This document shows positions 1-8,152 of a stretch of 64,000 nt of DNA, piece after piece (position 1 is the first letter of the stretch; each line of letters begins with the position of its first letter). Source of the stretch: Elizabethkingia sp. YR214 (GTDB lineage: Bacteria; Bacteroidota; Bacteroidia; Flavobacteriales; Weeksellaceae); contig NZ_QBUH01000003.1 in the NCBI RefSeq assembly GCF_003058195.1, positions 310,001 to 374,000 on the forward strand. Direction: 5' to 3'. The notes below the pieces were generated by a model. It saw only the letters and a program-made list of their open reading frames with translations, searched no databases and was not told where the DNA came from. A program made the position numbers and the translations under genes.

Positions 1-78
1 CAAATAAGCCATTTAAAGGCTCTTAGAGTCGGATGTTCAAGAAAAGGAATCGATCTGTCAAATGAATACCTAGAATAG
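1..78 (+). CDS. C-terminal end of an unidentified protein, cut by the left edge
   Basis: Frame 1 is open from the first base to a TAG at 76-78 and gives about 25 residues, including HLKALRVGCSRKGIDLSNEY. The mixed hydrophobic and charged composition looks like a real protein tail rather than the stop-rich AT spacer that follows. The family cannot be named from so little. The neighbouring lipoprotein is vaguely TraQ-like, so a mobile-element gene is possible, but that is inference. A chance open frame of this length cannot be excluded. Confidence 0.35.
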   Translation, partial: QISHLKALRVGCSRKGIDLSNEYLE

Positions 79-372
79 CCTTAAAAGGACCTGTTTTCGA
101 CTCTTTTCTCAATGATATTCAAAGATATTGTAAAGTAATAGTCGTTCGGGCAGTCTTTTTAGAGTTGCGTTTGGGTATTGGTTGTTGGGGGGATTTCATT
201 ATCCAACATTATTTTAAAACCAACTGCCCGAAAGTAGTTTAAAATCATTCTGTTTTAACAATTTGAAATAATAAGAACTTCGGGGTAGGTAAATAATTTT
301 CATAAACTTTATAAAAATATTATAATTAACCCGTTCTGTATTTAAATAATACAGACTTTTAAATTATTAATA
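79..372. other. Non-coding, AT-rich spacer with a degenerate repeat copy
   Basis: No convincing ORF. GAGTCG (26-31) and CGACTC (98-103) could pair. GTTCGGGCAG (144-153) and CTGCCCGAA (222-230) form a second inverted pair. From about 276 the sequence matches the conserved end block of the long repeats at 3,973 and 7,334, and is annotated separately. Confidence 0.5.
276..335 (+). repeat. Partial copy (copy 1) of the GGGTAGGTA repeat block
   Basis: The stretch starting at GGGGTAGGTAAATAATTTTC and running through CATAAACTTTATAAAAATAT matches the blocks at 3,973-4,030 and 7,334-7,395 with few differences. It then stops matching at ATAATTAACCCG, so the distal arm (CTTACCTACCCT) present in the other two copies is missing here. 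The orientation is the same as in the other copies. Confidence 0.7.
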
Positions 373-1104
373 TTAACTTTCTGAAATTTGTTGATGAACC
401 TCAATTTCTTCAGATATAGAAAAATTTTTAACTGTATACTTTAATATTTGTTTTCCAGAGATATTACTATTTGTAGTAATACTAAAATTAGATATGTCAC
501 TTATCGGATACTCTTTGTCGAACTCAACTTTAATATTATTAAATTTTATTATACCGGAGTATGGTTTGAATTTAATAGTATATCCCTTAGTGTCTGAGCT
601 CCTTTCTGGGATAATTTTTTCAGTATATGTATAATCTTGTCCTTTATATTGTTTATTTGAATTTCCTGTAGCATCAGGTAAAAATGTAAAACCAGATGGT
701 ATATAGTCTAAAATAAAAGTTTCAGTAAGGGATTGCCCCTTCTCATTTTTTACAGAAATTGACACATTGTGTATCCCCGCTTCCTTTCCGACATATTCCA
801 AAAAATTATTTTGATTTTTTAATTGATATTCCTTGTTTTTTTCTAGTATTATATTATCAAGTTTTAATTCACTATCAAAATTACTGGAATACTTAATATA
901 CATCGGGACGGTATTGAAATTATAGCTAGCATTAATATTAAATACAATATTAGTAGTCTCACCACCAATTTTCCTTTGAAAATCACTATCACGAACAATA
1001 GTAAAATTATACTGATTGTTTTCGGTTTCTTTATCGGAGCGACAACTATTAGTGAATATAGTCAATGAAAATAGCGTGAAGAAGGTTAAATAAAATGTTC
1101 TCAT
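373..1104 (-). CDS. Lipoprotein of unknown function, weakly TraQ/DUF3872-like
   Basis: Protein of 243 residues. A signal peptide of about 20 residues ends in the lipobox TNSC (Cys21), so it should be a membrane-anchored lipoprotein. The mature part is beta-rich and looks like two consecutive Ig-like units (roughly residues 30-130 and 135-240). The spacing of residues 32-135, including a VSISVKNEKGQSLTETF strand pair, recalls the DUF3872 (TraQ) lipoprotein of Bacteroidetes conjugative transposons, which is usually shorter and has one such unit. That likeness is weak and no other transfer genes are seen. It is a monocistron on the minus strand in a repeat-rich region. A diverged copy of its last codons lies upstream at 1,235-1,300. 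Confidence 0.7.
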   Translation of the reverse strand: MRTFYLTFFTLFSLTIFTNSCRSDKETENNQYNFTIVRDSDFQRKIGGETTNIVFNINASYNFNTVPMYIKYSSNFDSELKLDNIILEKNKEYQLKNQNNFLEYVGKEAGIHNVSISVKNEKGQSLTETFILDYIPSGFTFLPDATGNSNKQYKGQDYTYTEKIIPERSSDTKGYTIKFKPYSGIIKFNNIKVEFDKEYPISDISNFSITTNSNISGKQILKYTVKNFSISEEIEVHQQISES

Positions 1105-1815
1105 GTGTGTTTTAAATTTATAAATAGAAAATAATCAAAGTATTGATAATATAATTATGGTGATTATCAAATATATAAATTTAAAACGTATAGTGATTTT
1201 ATTTTTAATATTAATTTTTTTACCTGTTGTGAATTTTAAATAATATAGACTTTTAAATTATTGATATTTCAATTGAAATAGAATTTGTTGATGAATTAAA
1301 CAACGGTTGGCAGTGTAAAATATAAAAATATGTTAAAACTAATTTAGTCCAGATTTCAATCAATGAATTTCCAGAATCAATCTGGCCGGGGTATAAAAAA
1401 CAAGCCCACATTAATAATATACTTTTCAAACTGCATATAGTATTATATAAAAGCGGGGATGTCCAAAATTATTGCAAAGACATCTAAAGAGTTCTGTTTG
1501 GTTTTTGAGAAGATTTGGTTTGGGGGATAATGATATGAAAGGTGTACCGTAGTAAGTTTATGATAATTCTTTTGAAAGTTAGAAGGAGTAAGGTTTTGGG
1601 ATTAGAAAAAAATATCCACTCTATTCATGTCCTAAAGTTTTTACTCTTTAATAGTATTGAAGTGGGTGCTTCTTCTGTCGTAATACCTATTATACTGTAT
1701 TTTAATATATGTTGATTACTCCTAATTTAATTAAAGATTGCTGAACAATGATTACAAGTAGTTCTATTATATAAATTTATAATATATAGCTTGTAGGCTT
1801 GAGGCATATAAAGCA
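1105..1815. other. Gene-poor AT-rich spacer with decayed repeat segments
   Basis: No ORF with coding character. Bases 1,235-1,300 copy the 3-prime end of the neighbouring lipoprotein gene. Bases about 1,300-1,390 (AACGGTTGGCA, then TTCAATCAATGAATTTCCAG) resemble 6,755-6,805, and 1,488-1,530 (GTTTGGGGGATAATGATA) resembles the GGGGGAGTTAAAATAT segment of the long repeats. The stretch is therefore a decayed relic of the same repeat family. Confidence 0.5.
1235..1300 (-). pseudogene. Relic copy of the 3-prime end of the 373-1104 lipoprotein gene
   Basis: TTTAAATAATATAGACTTTT followed by AAATTATTGATATTT here pairs with the same words at 340-378, just beyond and into the stop of the lipoprotein gene. 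GAATTTGTTGATGAA matches the codons for VHQQI near its C-terminus. Only about 60 bases can be aligned by eye, so this is either a tandem-duplication relic or a short repeat that both sites share. Confidence 0.4.
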
Positions 1816-1848
1816 AAAGTCCAGAGGAATCTCTGGACTTTTTTTAAG
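1816..1848. terminator. Bidirectional terminator hairpin
   Basis: AAAGTCCAGAG and CTCTGGACTTT form an 11-bp stem with a GAAT loop, followed by a T run on the plus strand and CTTTTGCTTT on the minus strand. It lies just beyond the stop of the metallopeptidase gene and should terminate it. Confidence 0.75.
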
Positions 1849-1857
1849 ATTAAATTA

Positions 1858-2892
1858 CTAGTTAAGGTTTTTAAATTCTTGATCAGAAATTGTTCCTGTA
1901 TAAATATCTTTTAATTCTTTCATATGAGCTTGTATTTTTTTATCTATACTGGCATCCGGGTTGAAGTTACTATCTGTTTCAGGGAATTCTTTATATCCAA
2001 GCACATCATTATAGTATTTAGAGAAATATTTGTCAAAATCCTCTACTTTCAATTTGTTTTCACCTAATAAAAAACCTAAACGAACGGCGAGTCTTCTTTG
2101 TGTTTTGGAACCATGGGGTAGATTGCTTGTGTCACTTTCTTCTGCCGGGAGATCTTCTATTGCAAGGCTTTGTAAGTATTCAATAGATGATGTCAGCTCT
2201 GGAAACTTAACTTTATTATAGCCCTCTGGTCTTCTTAAATAATATCCAGCAAAAGCATCCGCCATAAGTTCATTAGATTGAGTCTGTTTTGTTGTTGGAT
2301 ATTGGTTATCAGAAATTCCCTCAAGTTGATGGCCATATTCATGAGCTAATATAAGAGCAAGAGTTGTTTTATAATCGTTGGGTAACTTTTTCTTAATATC
2401 ATCAAATAAAGTCATTCCAAAATCAATTCTGCCTACATAACTGGGAACATTTATTTTATCTTGATAAATAAAAAGCGATGTCGCATTCTTTGCATATTGT
2501 GGAAGTAATGGATTGTAAACAAAATAAAGCTCCGGAGAATAGGGTACTTCATATAATTTTGCATTGTTAACAATCTGATCTTTCATGAATTTTGTATCAC
2601 TTGGATTAAGAAAAATATCCTTGGTAATTATTACTGATAGATAATTAACCATTATTATTAACTGTGATTTAGTTTCTACACCTAGTTTTTTCCAATCAAT
2701 AAAACTATAGATATGCGCATTGGGCTGGCTGTATGCATTAATTGCTTCAGTACGTAAAGCATCATTGGATTCCGGCATAGAGGTGATAGAGGTGACCTCT
2801 TCTCTGCTTTCCTGACATGATGTAACTAATAATATACCCATTCCAAATATTGTAATGGATAATAGTTTGAATTTGTGAATAATTTTTTTCAT
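1858..2892 (-). CDS. Lipoprotein zinc metallopeptidase-like protein
   Basis: Protein of 344 residues with a lipoprotein signal ending VTSC (Cys26). The centre has a zincin signature, HEYGHQLEG (His184, Glu185, His188), and 20 residues on NELMADAFAGYYL (Glu208, Asp212). This HExxH plus E..AD arrangement is that of gluzincins such as M48 and the YpfJ-type neutral zinc metallopeptidases, in which the second Glu is the third zinc ligand. The N-terminal 150 residues and C-terminal 100 residues are not recognised. A lipid anchor puts the activity in the periplasm or outer membrane. It stands alone between gene-poor repeats and has its own terminator. The protease fold is well supported; the substrate is unknown. 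Confidence 0.8.
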   Translation of the reverse strand: MKKIIHKFKLLSITIFGMGILLVTSCQESREEVTSITSMPESNDALRTEAINAYSQPNAHIYSFIDWKKLGVETKSQLIIMVNYLSVIITKDIFLNPSDTKFMKDQIVNNAKLYEVPYSPELYFVYNPLLPQYAKNATSLFIYQDKINVPSYVGRIDFGMTLFDDIKKKLPNDYKTTLALILAHEYGHQLEGISDNQYPTTKQTQSNELMADAFAGYYLRRPEGYNKVKFPELTSSIEYLQSLAIEDLPAEESDTSNLPHGSKTQRRLAVRLGFLLGENKLKVEDFDKYFSKYYNDVLGYKEFPETDSNFNPDASIDKKIQAHMKELKDIYTGTISDQEFKNLN

Positions 2893-4367
2893 TGTTAAAT
2901 ATTTTAATTTGGTTAACGCATTAAAAATAAGTACAAATGATTGGAAATTTTTGTAAAACAGACATTACTTATACCCTACACTTATCAAATTGTTATTATC
3001 ATTGATATTTTTTGGATTTATTATCATTTAATAATATAGTTATATCATGGTTTTTATATCCTATAATAGGATATTTAATAAAATATTATTTAGAAATTAT
3101 ATACTTAATTATTTGACATATTATACATTGCAAAGAATATTTCTTAAAAATCTCTCTTTATGTTGAGAGTTCGGGTTAGTGGTTATTAATCCTAGTTGTC
3201 TTTAATATCATTATTAAAAAAGTATTGTATCGAAAGTTTATAATAATAGAGAATATTTCTCATAAAATTTGCTATATCCCTATTAGAAGTACTTGACAGG
3301 GATTTTATAAGCATGTAATGATATGGTGTATACTGTTAAATAATTATTGTTTATAGTTCGATTGAGTATATAAATACTATAGGGTTAGTATGTTGGTGGA
3401 ATATTGCAGAATAAATAGATAGTTTCAGAGAGGGCGTTTATTTTAAAATTTATCAATAACTCTTCTTGGCAGGCTTGCATAGCCCCAAACCAATCAATTA
3501 TACTACCTACTCTGCACTTTTGTTATACATAATAGGAATCTGAATATAGTTTTACTTTGAGACTGTTGTAGGTTTGATAAAGGGATGTGGTATTCAAGAA
3601 AAACTGTCCTAATCTATCTTGCTAGCTTTTAATATAAAGAACTGATTTAGGGAAATGTTTTGCGATCAGTTTTGTTTTGATGTTTGTTGTAGGGCGGTTC
3701 TAGTATACTCAGTTAACAGTGATTACAAGCTGTTAGAGACTGTTTTAAAACTAAAAGTCACAAAGACATTAATCTTCTATAAAAGTTATCTTAATCGCCT
3801 TCAAACAGGGTTTCATCCATGTTGTCTTAAATGTTTCAGGCAGTTGGTTTTGATGTGGATTATTGTAGAGTGGTTTTGGGGGAGTTAAAATATTCCTGCA
3901 TCATATATTATAACCAAAAAGACTGACCAAAGTTTTAAAAGTGTCAGTTTTAAACCTTTTAGATTATAAAATCAGGGTAGGTAGGTAAGTAATTTTCATA
4001 AACTTCATAAAAAATATTATAATAAAATAATTTATAAAACTTTTAGTAGTTAATATCTTCTTACCTACCCTCCTCAACAACTATATTCAAAATATATTAT
4101 CAATGCACTATTTAGAGTTTAAGTGTTTTTGAATTTTAGGTTAAACATATTGCTAAAGATTTCACGAAAATTTAATATCAGGAAGTAGAATTATATCTTA
4201 ATATTAACTGATAATCAATGATTTAAAAATATATAGCAACTAGGGTGTTTAATTCTTTATATTTTTTTTTATAAGCGCAATAAGATAATTGGAAGCTGAA
4301 AATTGGGAATTAAAATAATAACGAATCGAATTTTAAAATTCTGAATATTAATTAAAATAATATAGTT
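2893..4367. other. 1.5-kb AT-rich intergenic region containing a long repeat copy
   Basis: Bases 2,893-3,420 show only AT-rich sequence without recognisable genes. From about 3,484 to 4,080 lies copy 2 of the long repeat. The 77-codon open frame at 3,655-3,888 is not accepted as a gene, because the homologous sequence at 7,010-7,260 does not keep it open. Bases 4,080-4,367 lead into the parB-like gene and show no clear TAnnTTTG promoter. Confidence 0.5.
3484..4080 (+). repeat. Long direct repeat, copy 2 (left flank of the parB/recombinase pair)
   Basis: About 600 bases align with 6,822-7,450 in the same orientation. Shared words include CCAATCAATTA near the start, GTTTTGATGTTTGTT (3,671/7,050), GGGGGAGTTAAAATAT (3,877/7,243) and AACCTTTTAGATTATAAAAT (3,951/7,320). 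The first two thirds are diverged, with indels. The last 140 bases are close to identical and contain an inverted pair, GGTAGGTAAG near 3,978 and CTTACCTACC near 4,060, about 75 bases apart. Confidence 0.85.
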
Positions 4368-5282
4368 ATGAGTGAAGAAAGCAAAAATAAGTTGATTGAA
4401 ACATTCAAACCTTATTCATTCGTTTTTTTAGAACTACCTGTTGAGGTAGTTGAATTAGACCCAAATCAACCCAGAAAAGCATTTGGACATAGAGCATATG
4501 TAGGAGACTATGGGCGTCTTTTAAATTCAATTGCACATTATGGTATTGAAGATCCTATTAAGGTATGCGAAATGACAGAAGGACGTTATATAATAATGGA
4601 CGGACACAGAAGGTTTACTTGTGCCAAAGAACTAAAGTTCAAAACAGTTCCTTGCCGTATCTATCCTAAGATGTCCGAAGGCGAATTTGAAGCCCGAAGA
4701 TATGAAATGCAAAATAATAGAAGAGGCTGGAAACCTATTGAAAGAGCCAATTCTATCCATAAAGTAAGAATAGAATATCCAAATGCTAGCAAAAAAGAAA
4801 TTGCTGATATGCTAGGAATCACACAAACATCTTTAACGCACTTCACTGAACTAAGAAACTTACGAATGGAATATCTCGAACTAATGTCCGAATATAACTT
4901 GAAAGAACATCAAAGAGTTGGGTTTATGCGTTTATTACCTAAATTAAGAAAAATAAAAGATTATGAAATCGATGATATTGTCAGAATCTTATTTGAGAAA
5001 ATAGATGGTAGCTTATTATATAGAATATGTGATTTTAATTCACTCTCAAAAATATTTATGAATGCCTCAATTAATGAAGAAGAGCTATTATTCTTTCTCC
5101 AAGAGCCGAAAGTATCAGTAGATGATCTTCTCGAGATGACACAGTTGTCTGGAATATCAGCACAACTAAAAAATCTAATAAGAGAAGTAAGCATGAAAGT
5201 AAGTCTTGACATAAAATTGACTGAAAAAGAAAAAGAATTAGCTAATGATCTTTTATTGCTTATGAGTAATGCTTTACAATAA
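4368..5282 (+). CDS. ParB/Spo0J-like nuclease-domain DNA-binding protein
   Basis: Protein of 304 residues with the ParB N-terminal fold. DPNQPRK (31-37) and the nucleotide-binding signature DGHRRF (78-83) are followed by EARRYEMQNNRRGW and a helix-turn-helix, SKKEIADMLGITQTSLTHF (141-159). In partition ParBs these bind CTP and parS. No ParA ATPase is adjacent, so it is probably not a classical partition protein. Its stop codon overlaps the start of the serine recombinase by one base (TAATG), so the two are translationally coupled. It probably acts as DNA-binding accessory factor or regulator of the recombinase; this is inference from the coupling. The C-terminal 110 residues are unlike known ParBs. 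Confidence 0.8.
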   Translation: MSEESKNKLIETFKPYSFVFLELPVEVVELDPNQPRKAFGHRAYVGDYGRLLNSIAHYGIEDPIKVCEMTEGRYIIMDGHRRFTCAKELKFKTVPCRIYPKMSEGEFEARRYEMQNNRRGWKPIERANSIHKVRIEYPNASKKEIADMLGITQTSLTHFTELRNLRMEYLELMSEYNLKEHQRVGFMRLLPKLRKIKDYEIDDIVRILFEKIDGSLLYRICDFNSLSKIFMNASINEEELLFFLQEPKVSVDDLLEMTQLSGISAQLKNLIREVSMKVSLDIKLTEKEKELANDLLLLMSNALQ

Positions 5283-6685
5283 TGTTAGGCTTTTCTCATC
5301 ACATAAATAAAAAAGCAATTGCATATTATCGACATTCGGCAGAAGACAAACAAGAAAATTCTGTAGCCATACAACGTGAACATACAGAAAACTTTGCTCG
5401 TGAGAATAATATTGACATAATTCATGAGGAATCAGACGAAGGAAAAAGTGGGCTTACCGCTAACCGACCAGGATTTGAACGATTGTTTGCAAATTGGGTT
5501 GAAAATAATAATGCTCCTTCATTTAGTTACGTTTTGGTATATGACGTTTCAAGATGGGGGCGTTTTCAAGATGGGGACCAAGCAGCATATTTCGTTCATT
5601 TATGTAAGAAGCATGGAAAGGAAGTAATATATGTTTCCCGAGGGTTTCCAGATCAGGCTAATCAATTATTCTCAAGTCTGGAGACATCGATCCAACGGTA
5701 TATGGCAGCAGAATACAGCCGTCAATTGAGTGACAAAGTATTTCATGGTTGTATAAAAGTTTCACAACAAGGCTATTCAGCAGGAGGAAGTGCAGTCTAT
5801 GGTATGACACGTCTGTTATTAGACGTTAATAAAGAAATTATACGTCCTTTAAAACTTGGAGAGCATAAACAAATAGCCAATGAGAGAGTCTCATTTGCAC
5901 CTAAAAATGATGAAACAACCGTAGCGGTTAAAACCATATATGATTTATTTGTGAATAAACGGTATTCAATATCCGATATTGTAAATTTTCTTAATGAAAA
6001 AGAAATATTATCAGCTAATGGTAAATTATGGGACAGATCAAAAATTATTAAGGTATTAACCCAAGAAGCTTATATAGGAACTAGAATATATAATAAAACA
6101 AAAGGCAGGTTAAAACAAAAAATACACAGCAATCCCCGCTCAGAGTGGGTAGTAGTCCCTAAAGCATTTAAAGCAACTATTGATGAACAGGTCTTTATAA
6201 AAGCTCAGGAAAGGTTATATTGGATATTACCGAATAATTGGAGAAAAGGAATCAATGCTATTAAAAAAGCAAAAAAGAATTTATACCAAGATATTTTCAG
6301 ATGGTTATTAAATAAAGGATTAACAGATTTTGATATAGATGAAATAGTACATAAACTACCTATTGTTTTTGGTATTAAAGTTGAGCAAGAATCTATTTCC
6401 AGATGGTGTTTTGTTATAACTGAAGATGCAAGAAAATATGATAATATATTAGGTGTAGGAGTTGTTTCCAATTCTAAAAAAGTGATTGATAATTTCTTCC
6501 TATTTTCCACTCAGGATTTCACAAAAACAAACTTTCTCATTTTTCAAAGCAATAGTCGGCTTTACCATAATTCAAGAATTGAAACTCAAAATATTGAATT
6601 AAGCATAGGCCTACTAATTAAACAACTGAAAAATTCCAAACAGAGATATAAAACCAAATATCGGTTTATTGAATGTTTATTATAA
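5282..6685 (+). CDS. Serine site-specific recombinase (resolvase/invertase superfamily, large type)
   Basis: Protein of 467 residues. The N-terminal resolvase domain (about 12-155) has the catalytic motif YYRHSAEDKQ with Ser19, and YDVSRWGRF with Arg91 and Arg94. A recombinase domain follows (about 170-290; SISDIVNFLNEKEILSANG and TQEAYIGTRIYNK are typical). The C-terminal 170 residues lack the Cys4 zinc ribbon and long coiled coil of phage large serine integrases and are not recognised. It is expected to cut and rejoin DNA at specific sites through a phosphoserine link. It is coupled to the upstream ParB-like gene. Direct repeats on both sides of the pair are candidate sites or relics of its action. 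No cargo genes lie inside the bracketed 2.7 kb, so the pair may act on sites elsewhere. Confidence 0.88.
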   Translation: MLGFSHHINKKAIAYYRHSAEDKQENSVAIQREHTENFARENNIDIIHEESDEGKSGLTANRPGFERLFANWVENNNAPSFSYVLVYDVSRWGRFQDGDQAAYFVHLCKKHGKEVIYVSRGFPDQANQLFSSLETSIQRYMAAEYSRQLSDKVFHGCIKVSQQGYSAGGSAVYGMTRLLLDVNKEIIRPLKLGEHKQIANERVSFAPKNDETTVAVKTIYDLFVNKRYSISDIVNFLNEKEILSANGKLWDRSKIIKVLTQEAYIGTRIYNKTKGRLKQKIHSNPRSEWVVVPKAFKATIDEQVFIKAQERLYWILPNNWRKGINAIKKAKKNLYQDIFRWLLNKGLTDFDIDEIVHKLPIVFGIKVEQESISRWCFVITEDARKYDNILGVGVVSNSKKVIDNFFLFSTQDFTKTNFLIFQSNSRLYHNSRIETQNIELSIGLLIKQLKNSKQRYKTKYRFIECLL

Positions 6686-6821
6686 ACTATCATTTAATAC
6701 CGCGTATACTAATGATAAAGAATACTTCAGATTTTCGCAAATTCAAAATAGCCTAAACCAACGTTGGCAAAGAAAATTGCAATTCAATGAATTTTAGAAT
6801 CAACCCCTTTTTATTCCCCCA

Positions 6822-7450
6822 AAACCAATCAATTAAACTATCTACCTTATACTTTTGTTATGCATATCGAAATCTGGTTATAGATTTACTTTGTAAAATA
6901 TTACAATACTGCTTTTGGCTTGATTAAAAGTACGTGTAATGTAGTGGTGCGGGATTCAAAAACAACTGCCCAAACCAATCCATACATAATCGATACCTTA
7001 TTAGTTTTTAATAAAAGAACTGATTGAGGGAAACATTTTGAGATCAGTTTGGTTTTGATGTTTGTTATAGGGCAGCTCTTATACACTCAAATAACACTCA
7101 TATATAAGCTATTTGAGACTGTTTAAAAACTAAAAGCAAAGGGTATTAATTCTCTATAAAAGTTGCCTTAATAGCCTTTAAACGGGGTGTTTATCCATAT
7201 TGTCTTGAATGCTTCAGGGCAGTCGGATTTTGAATAGTGGTCTGGGGGAGTTAAAATATCTCGGCATCATACAGTATAATATAAAAAAGACTGACTGAAG
7301 TTTTAAAAGAGTCAGTTTTAAACCTTTTAGATTATAAAATCAGGGTAGGTAGGTAAGCATTTTTCATAAACTTTATAAAAAATATTATAATAAAATAATT
7401 TATAAAACTTTTAGTAGTTAATATTTACTTACCTACCCTCCCCAACAACC
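6822..7450 (+). repeat. Long direct repeat, copy 3 (right flank of the parB/recombinase pair)
   Basis: Same family and orientation as 3,484-4,080. The best conserved part is 7,286-7,447, ending CTTACCTACCCTCC, with the inverted arm GGTAGGTAAG at about 7,340. The two long copies bracket the 2.3-kb coding pair exactly, which gives a repeat-genes-repeat unit of about 4 kb. Confidence 0.85.
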
Positions 7451-7523
7451 AATATCCTCTGTTTAACCAGTTTCCAATAGTTGAACCTCTCCCTACAATA
7501 AAAAATCAAAAATATTTTCAGAT

Positions 7524-7575
7524 AAAATATAATGCGTCAAGTTCTGTCGCATTAGCGATTTACATTTGCTTCACA
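7524..7575 (+). repeat. Leader repeat A of the RHS cassette
   Basis: AAAATATAATGCGTCAAGTT is a weaker match to AAAATATAATACGACAAGTT in leader repeats B (7,624) and C (7,928). Similarity fades after about 30 bases. Confidence 0.5.
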
Positions 7576-7609
7576 GATGTACCAGATCGGTATGTAAAAT
7601 AAAAAATAC

Positions 7610-7715
7610 AAAAAAATCAAACGAAAATATAATACGACAAGTTTTGATGCCACGGTGGTTTAGCTTTGACCAATAGTAAGAAACCATCGATCAAAAACAC
7701 AAAATATTAAAGATG
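7610..7715 (+). repeat. Leader repeat B of the RHS cassette
   Basis: About 105 bases match leader C (7,912-8,013): ATCAAACGAAAATATAATAC, GACAAGTTTTGATGCCACGG and, 35 bases on, AACACAAAATATTAAAGATG, which ends in the start codon of the 66-residue ORF. Differences are mostly single bases. The shared tail suggests a duplicated leader or ribosome-entry region. No Shine-Dalgarno or TAnnTTTG element is evident in it. Confidence 0.75.
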
Positions 7716-7913
7716 AAAGTACAGGGAAAACACAATAAACAAGCACGGAGGAATCTGAACTTATCTCAGGTTCTCAGTGATCAGGATAAAGCTGAAATAG
7801 ATTTTGATTTCTATCTGGATGAAGTGGAAGAATTCTTTACGGAAGATTTTAACATTGAATTAGATCAAAATGGAGAAAATACTGATGTAGAGGAATATTT
7901 AAGAGAAAAATGA
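7713..7913 (+). CDS. Small acidic protein of unknown function
   Basis: The ORF has 66 codons. The first 20 residues are basic (KVQGKHNKQARRN), and the rest is strongly acidic with DFDFYLDEVEEFFTEDF. There is no signal peptide or membrane segment. It begins exactly at the end of leader repeat B, and its stop overlaps the next possible start by four bases (ATGA at 7,910-7,913). Such coupling suggests it is expressed as the first gene of the cassette. No family is recognised; a small chaperone or adaptor is one possibility but nothing shows it. Confidence 0.5.
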   Translation: MKVQGKHNKQARRNLNLSQVLSDQDKAEIDFDFYLDEVEEFFTEDFNIELDQNGENTDVEEYLREK

Positions 7914-8152
7914 AAAAAAAATCAAACAAAAATATAATACGACAAGTTTTGACGCCACGGCGGATGATCTTTGTCCCAGAAAGGAAAACATCAAACACAA
8001 AATATAAAAGATGTACATCAGAATATATTAAGAGCAAGTTTAATTCATTAAAAAACACAATTATGAAAGATCCGCCCGCTGAAATGAACTTCAGCTTATT
8101 AAAACACCAAAAAATCAATTTTAACAACCAATTTAAAAATTTACAATTATGA
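7910..8152 (+). CDS. Possible small basic protein overlapping leader repeat C
   Basis: The ORF has 80 codons and is Lys/Arg/Asn-rich, joined by ATGA overlaps to the genes on both sides. The overlaps argue for translation, but its first 30 codons are leader repeat C and its composition is that of AT-rich spacer. In leader repeat B the same frame is also open for about 20 codons (KKSNENIIRQVL) before a stop, so B could be a decayed copy of this ORF. The last 29 codons from the internal ATG at 8,064 are an alternative product. Low confidence that it is a gene. Confidence 0.3.
   Translation: MKKKSNKNIIRQVLTPRRMIFVPERKTSNTKYKRCTSEYIKSKFNSLKNTIMKDPPAEMNFSLLKHQKINFNNQFKNLQL
7912..8013 (+). repeat. 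Leader repeat C of the RHS cassette
   Basis: Close copy of leader B, ending AACACAAAATATAAAAGATG. It lies 135 bases before the start of the 584-residue gene. Its ATG opens only a six-codon frame. Confidence 0.75.

Larger units (their letters stand above)
6686..7712. other. 1-kb intergenic region containing the second long repeat copy
   Basis: No gene is recognised. Bases 6,755-6,805 resemble the relic at 1,300-1,390. Bases 6,822-7,450 are long repeat copy 3. Bases 7,451-7,712 contain the first two reiterated leader sequences of the downstream cassette. The minus-strand open frame at 6,901-7,086 is repeat sequence and is not accepted. Confidence 0.5.

Noticed and set aside
3655-3888. 77-codon plus-strand ORF
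   Set aside because: It lies wholly inside the long repeat, and the homologous stretch at 7,010-7,260 does not keep the frame open; composition is that of spacer.
6901-7086. 61-codon minus-strand ORF
   Set aside because: Repeat sequence without initiation signals; not kept in copy 2.
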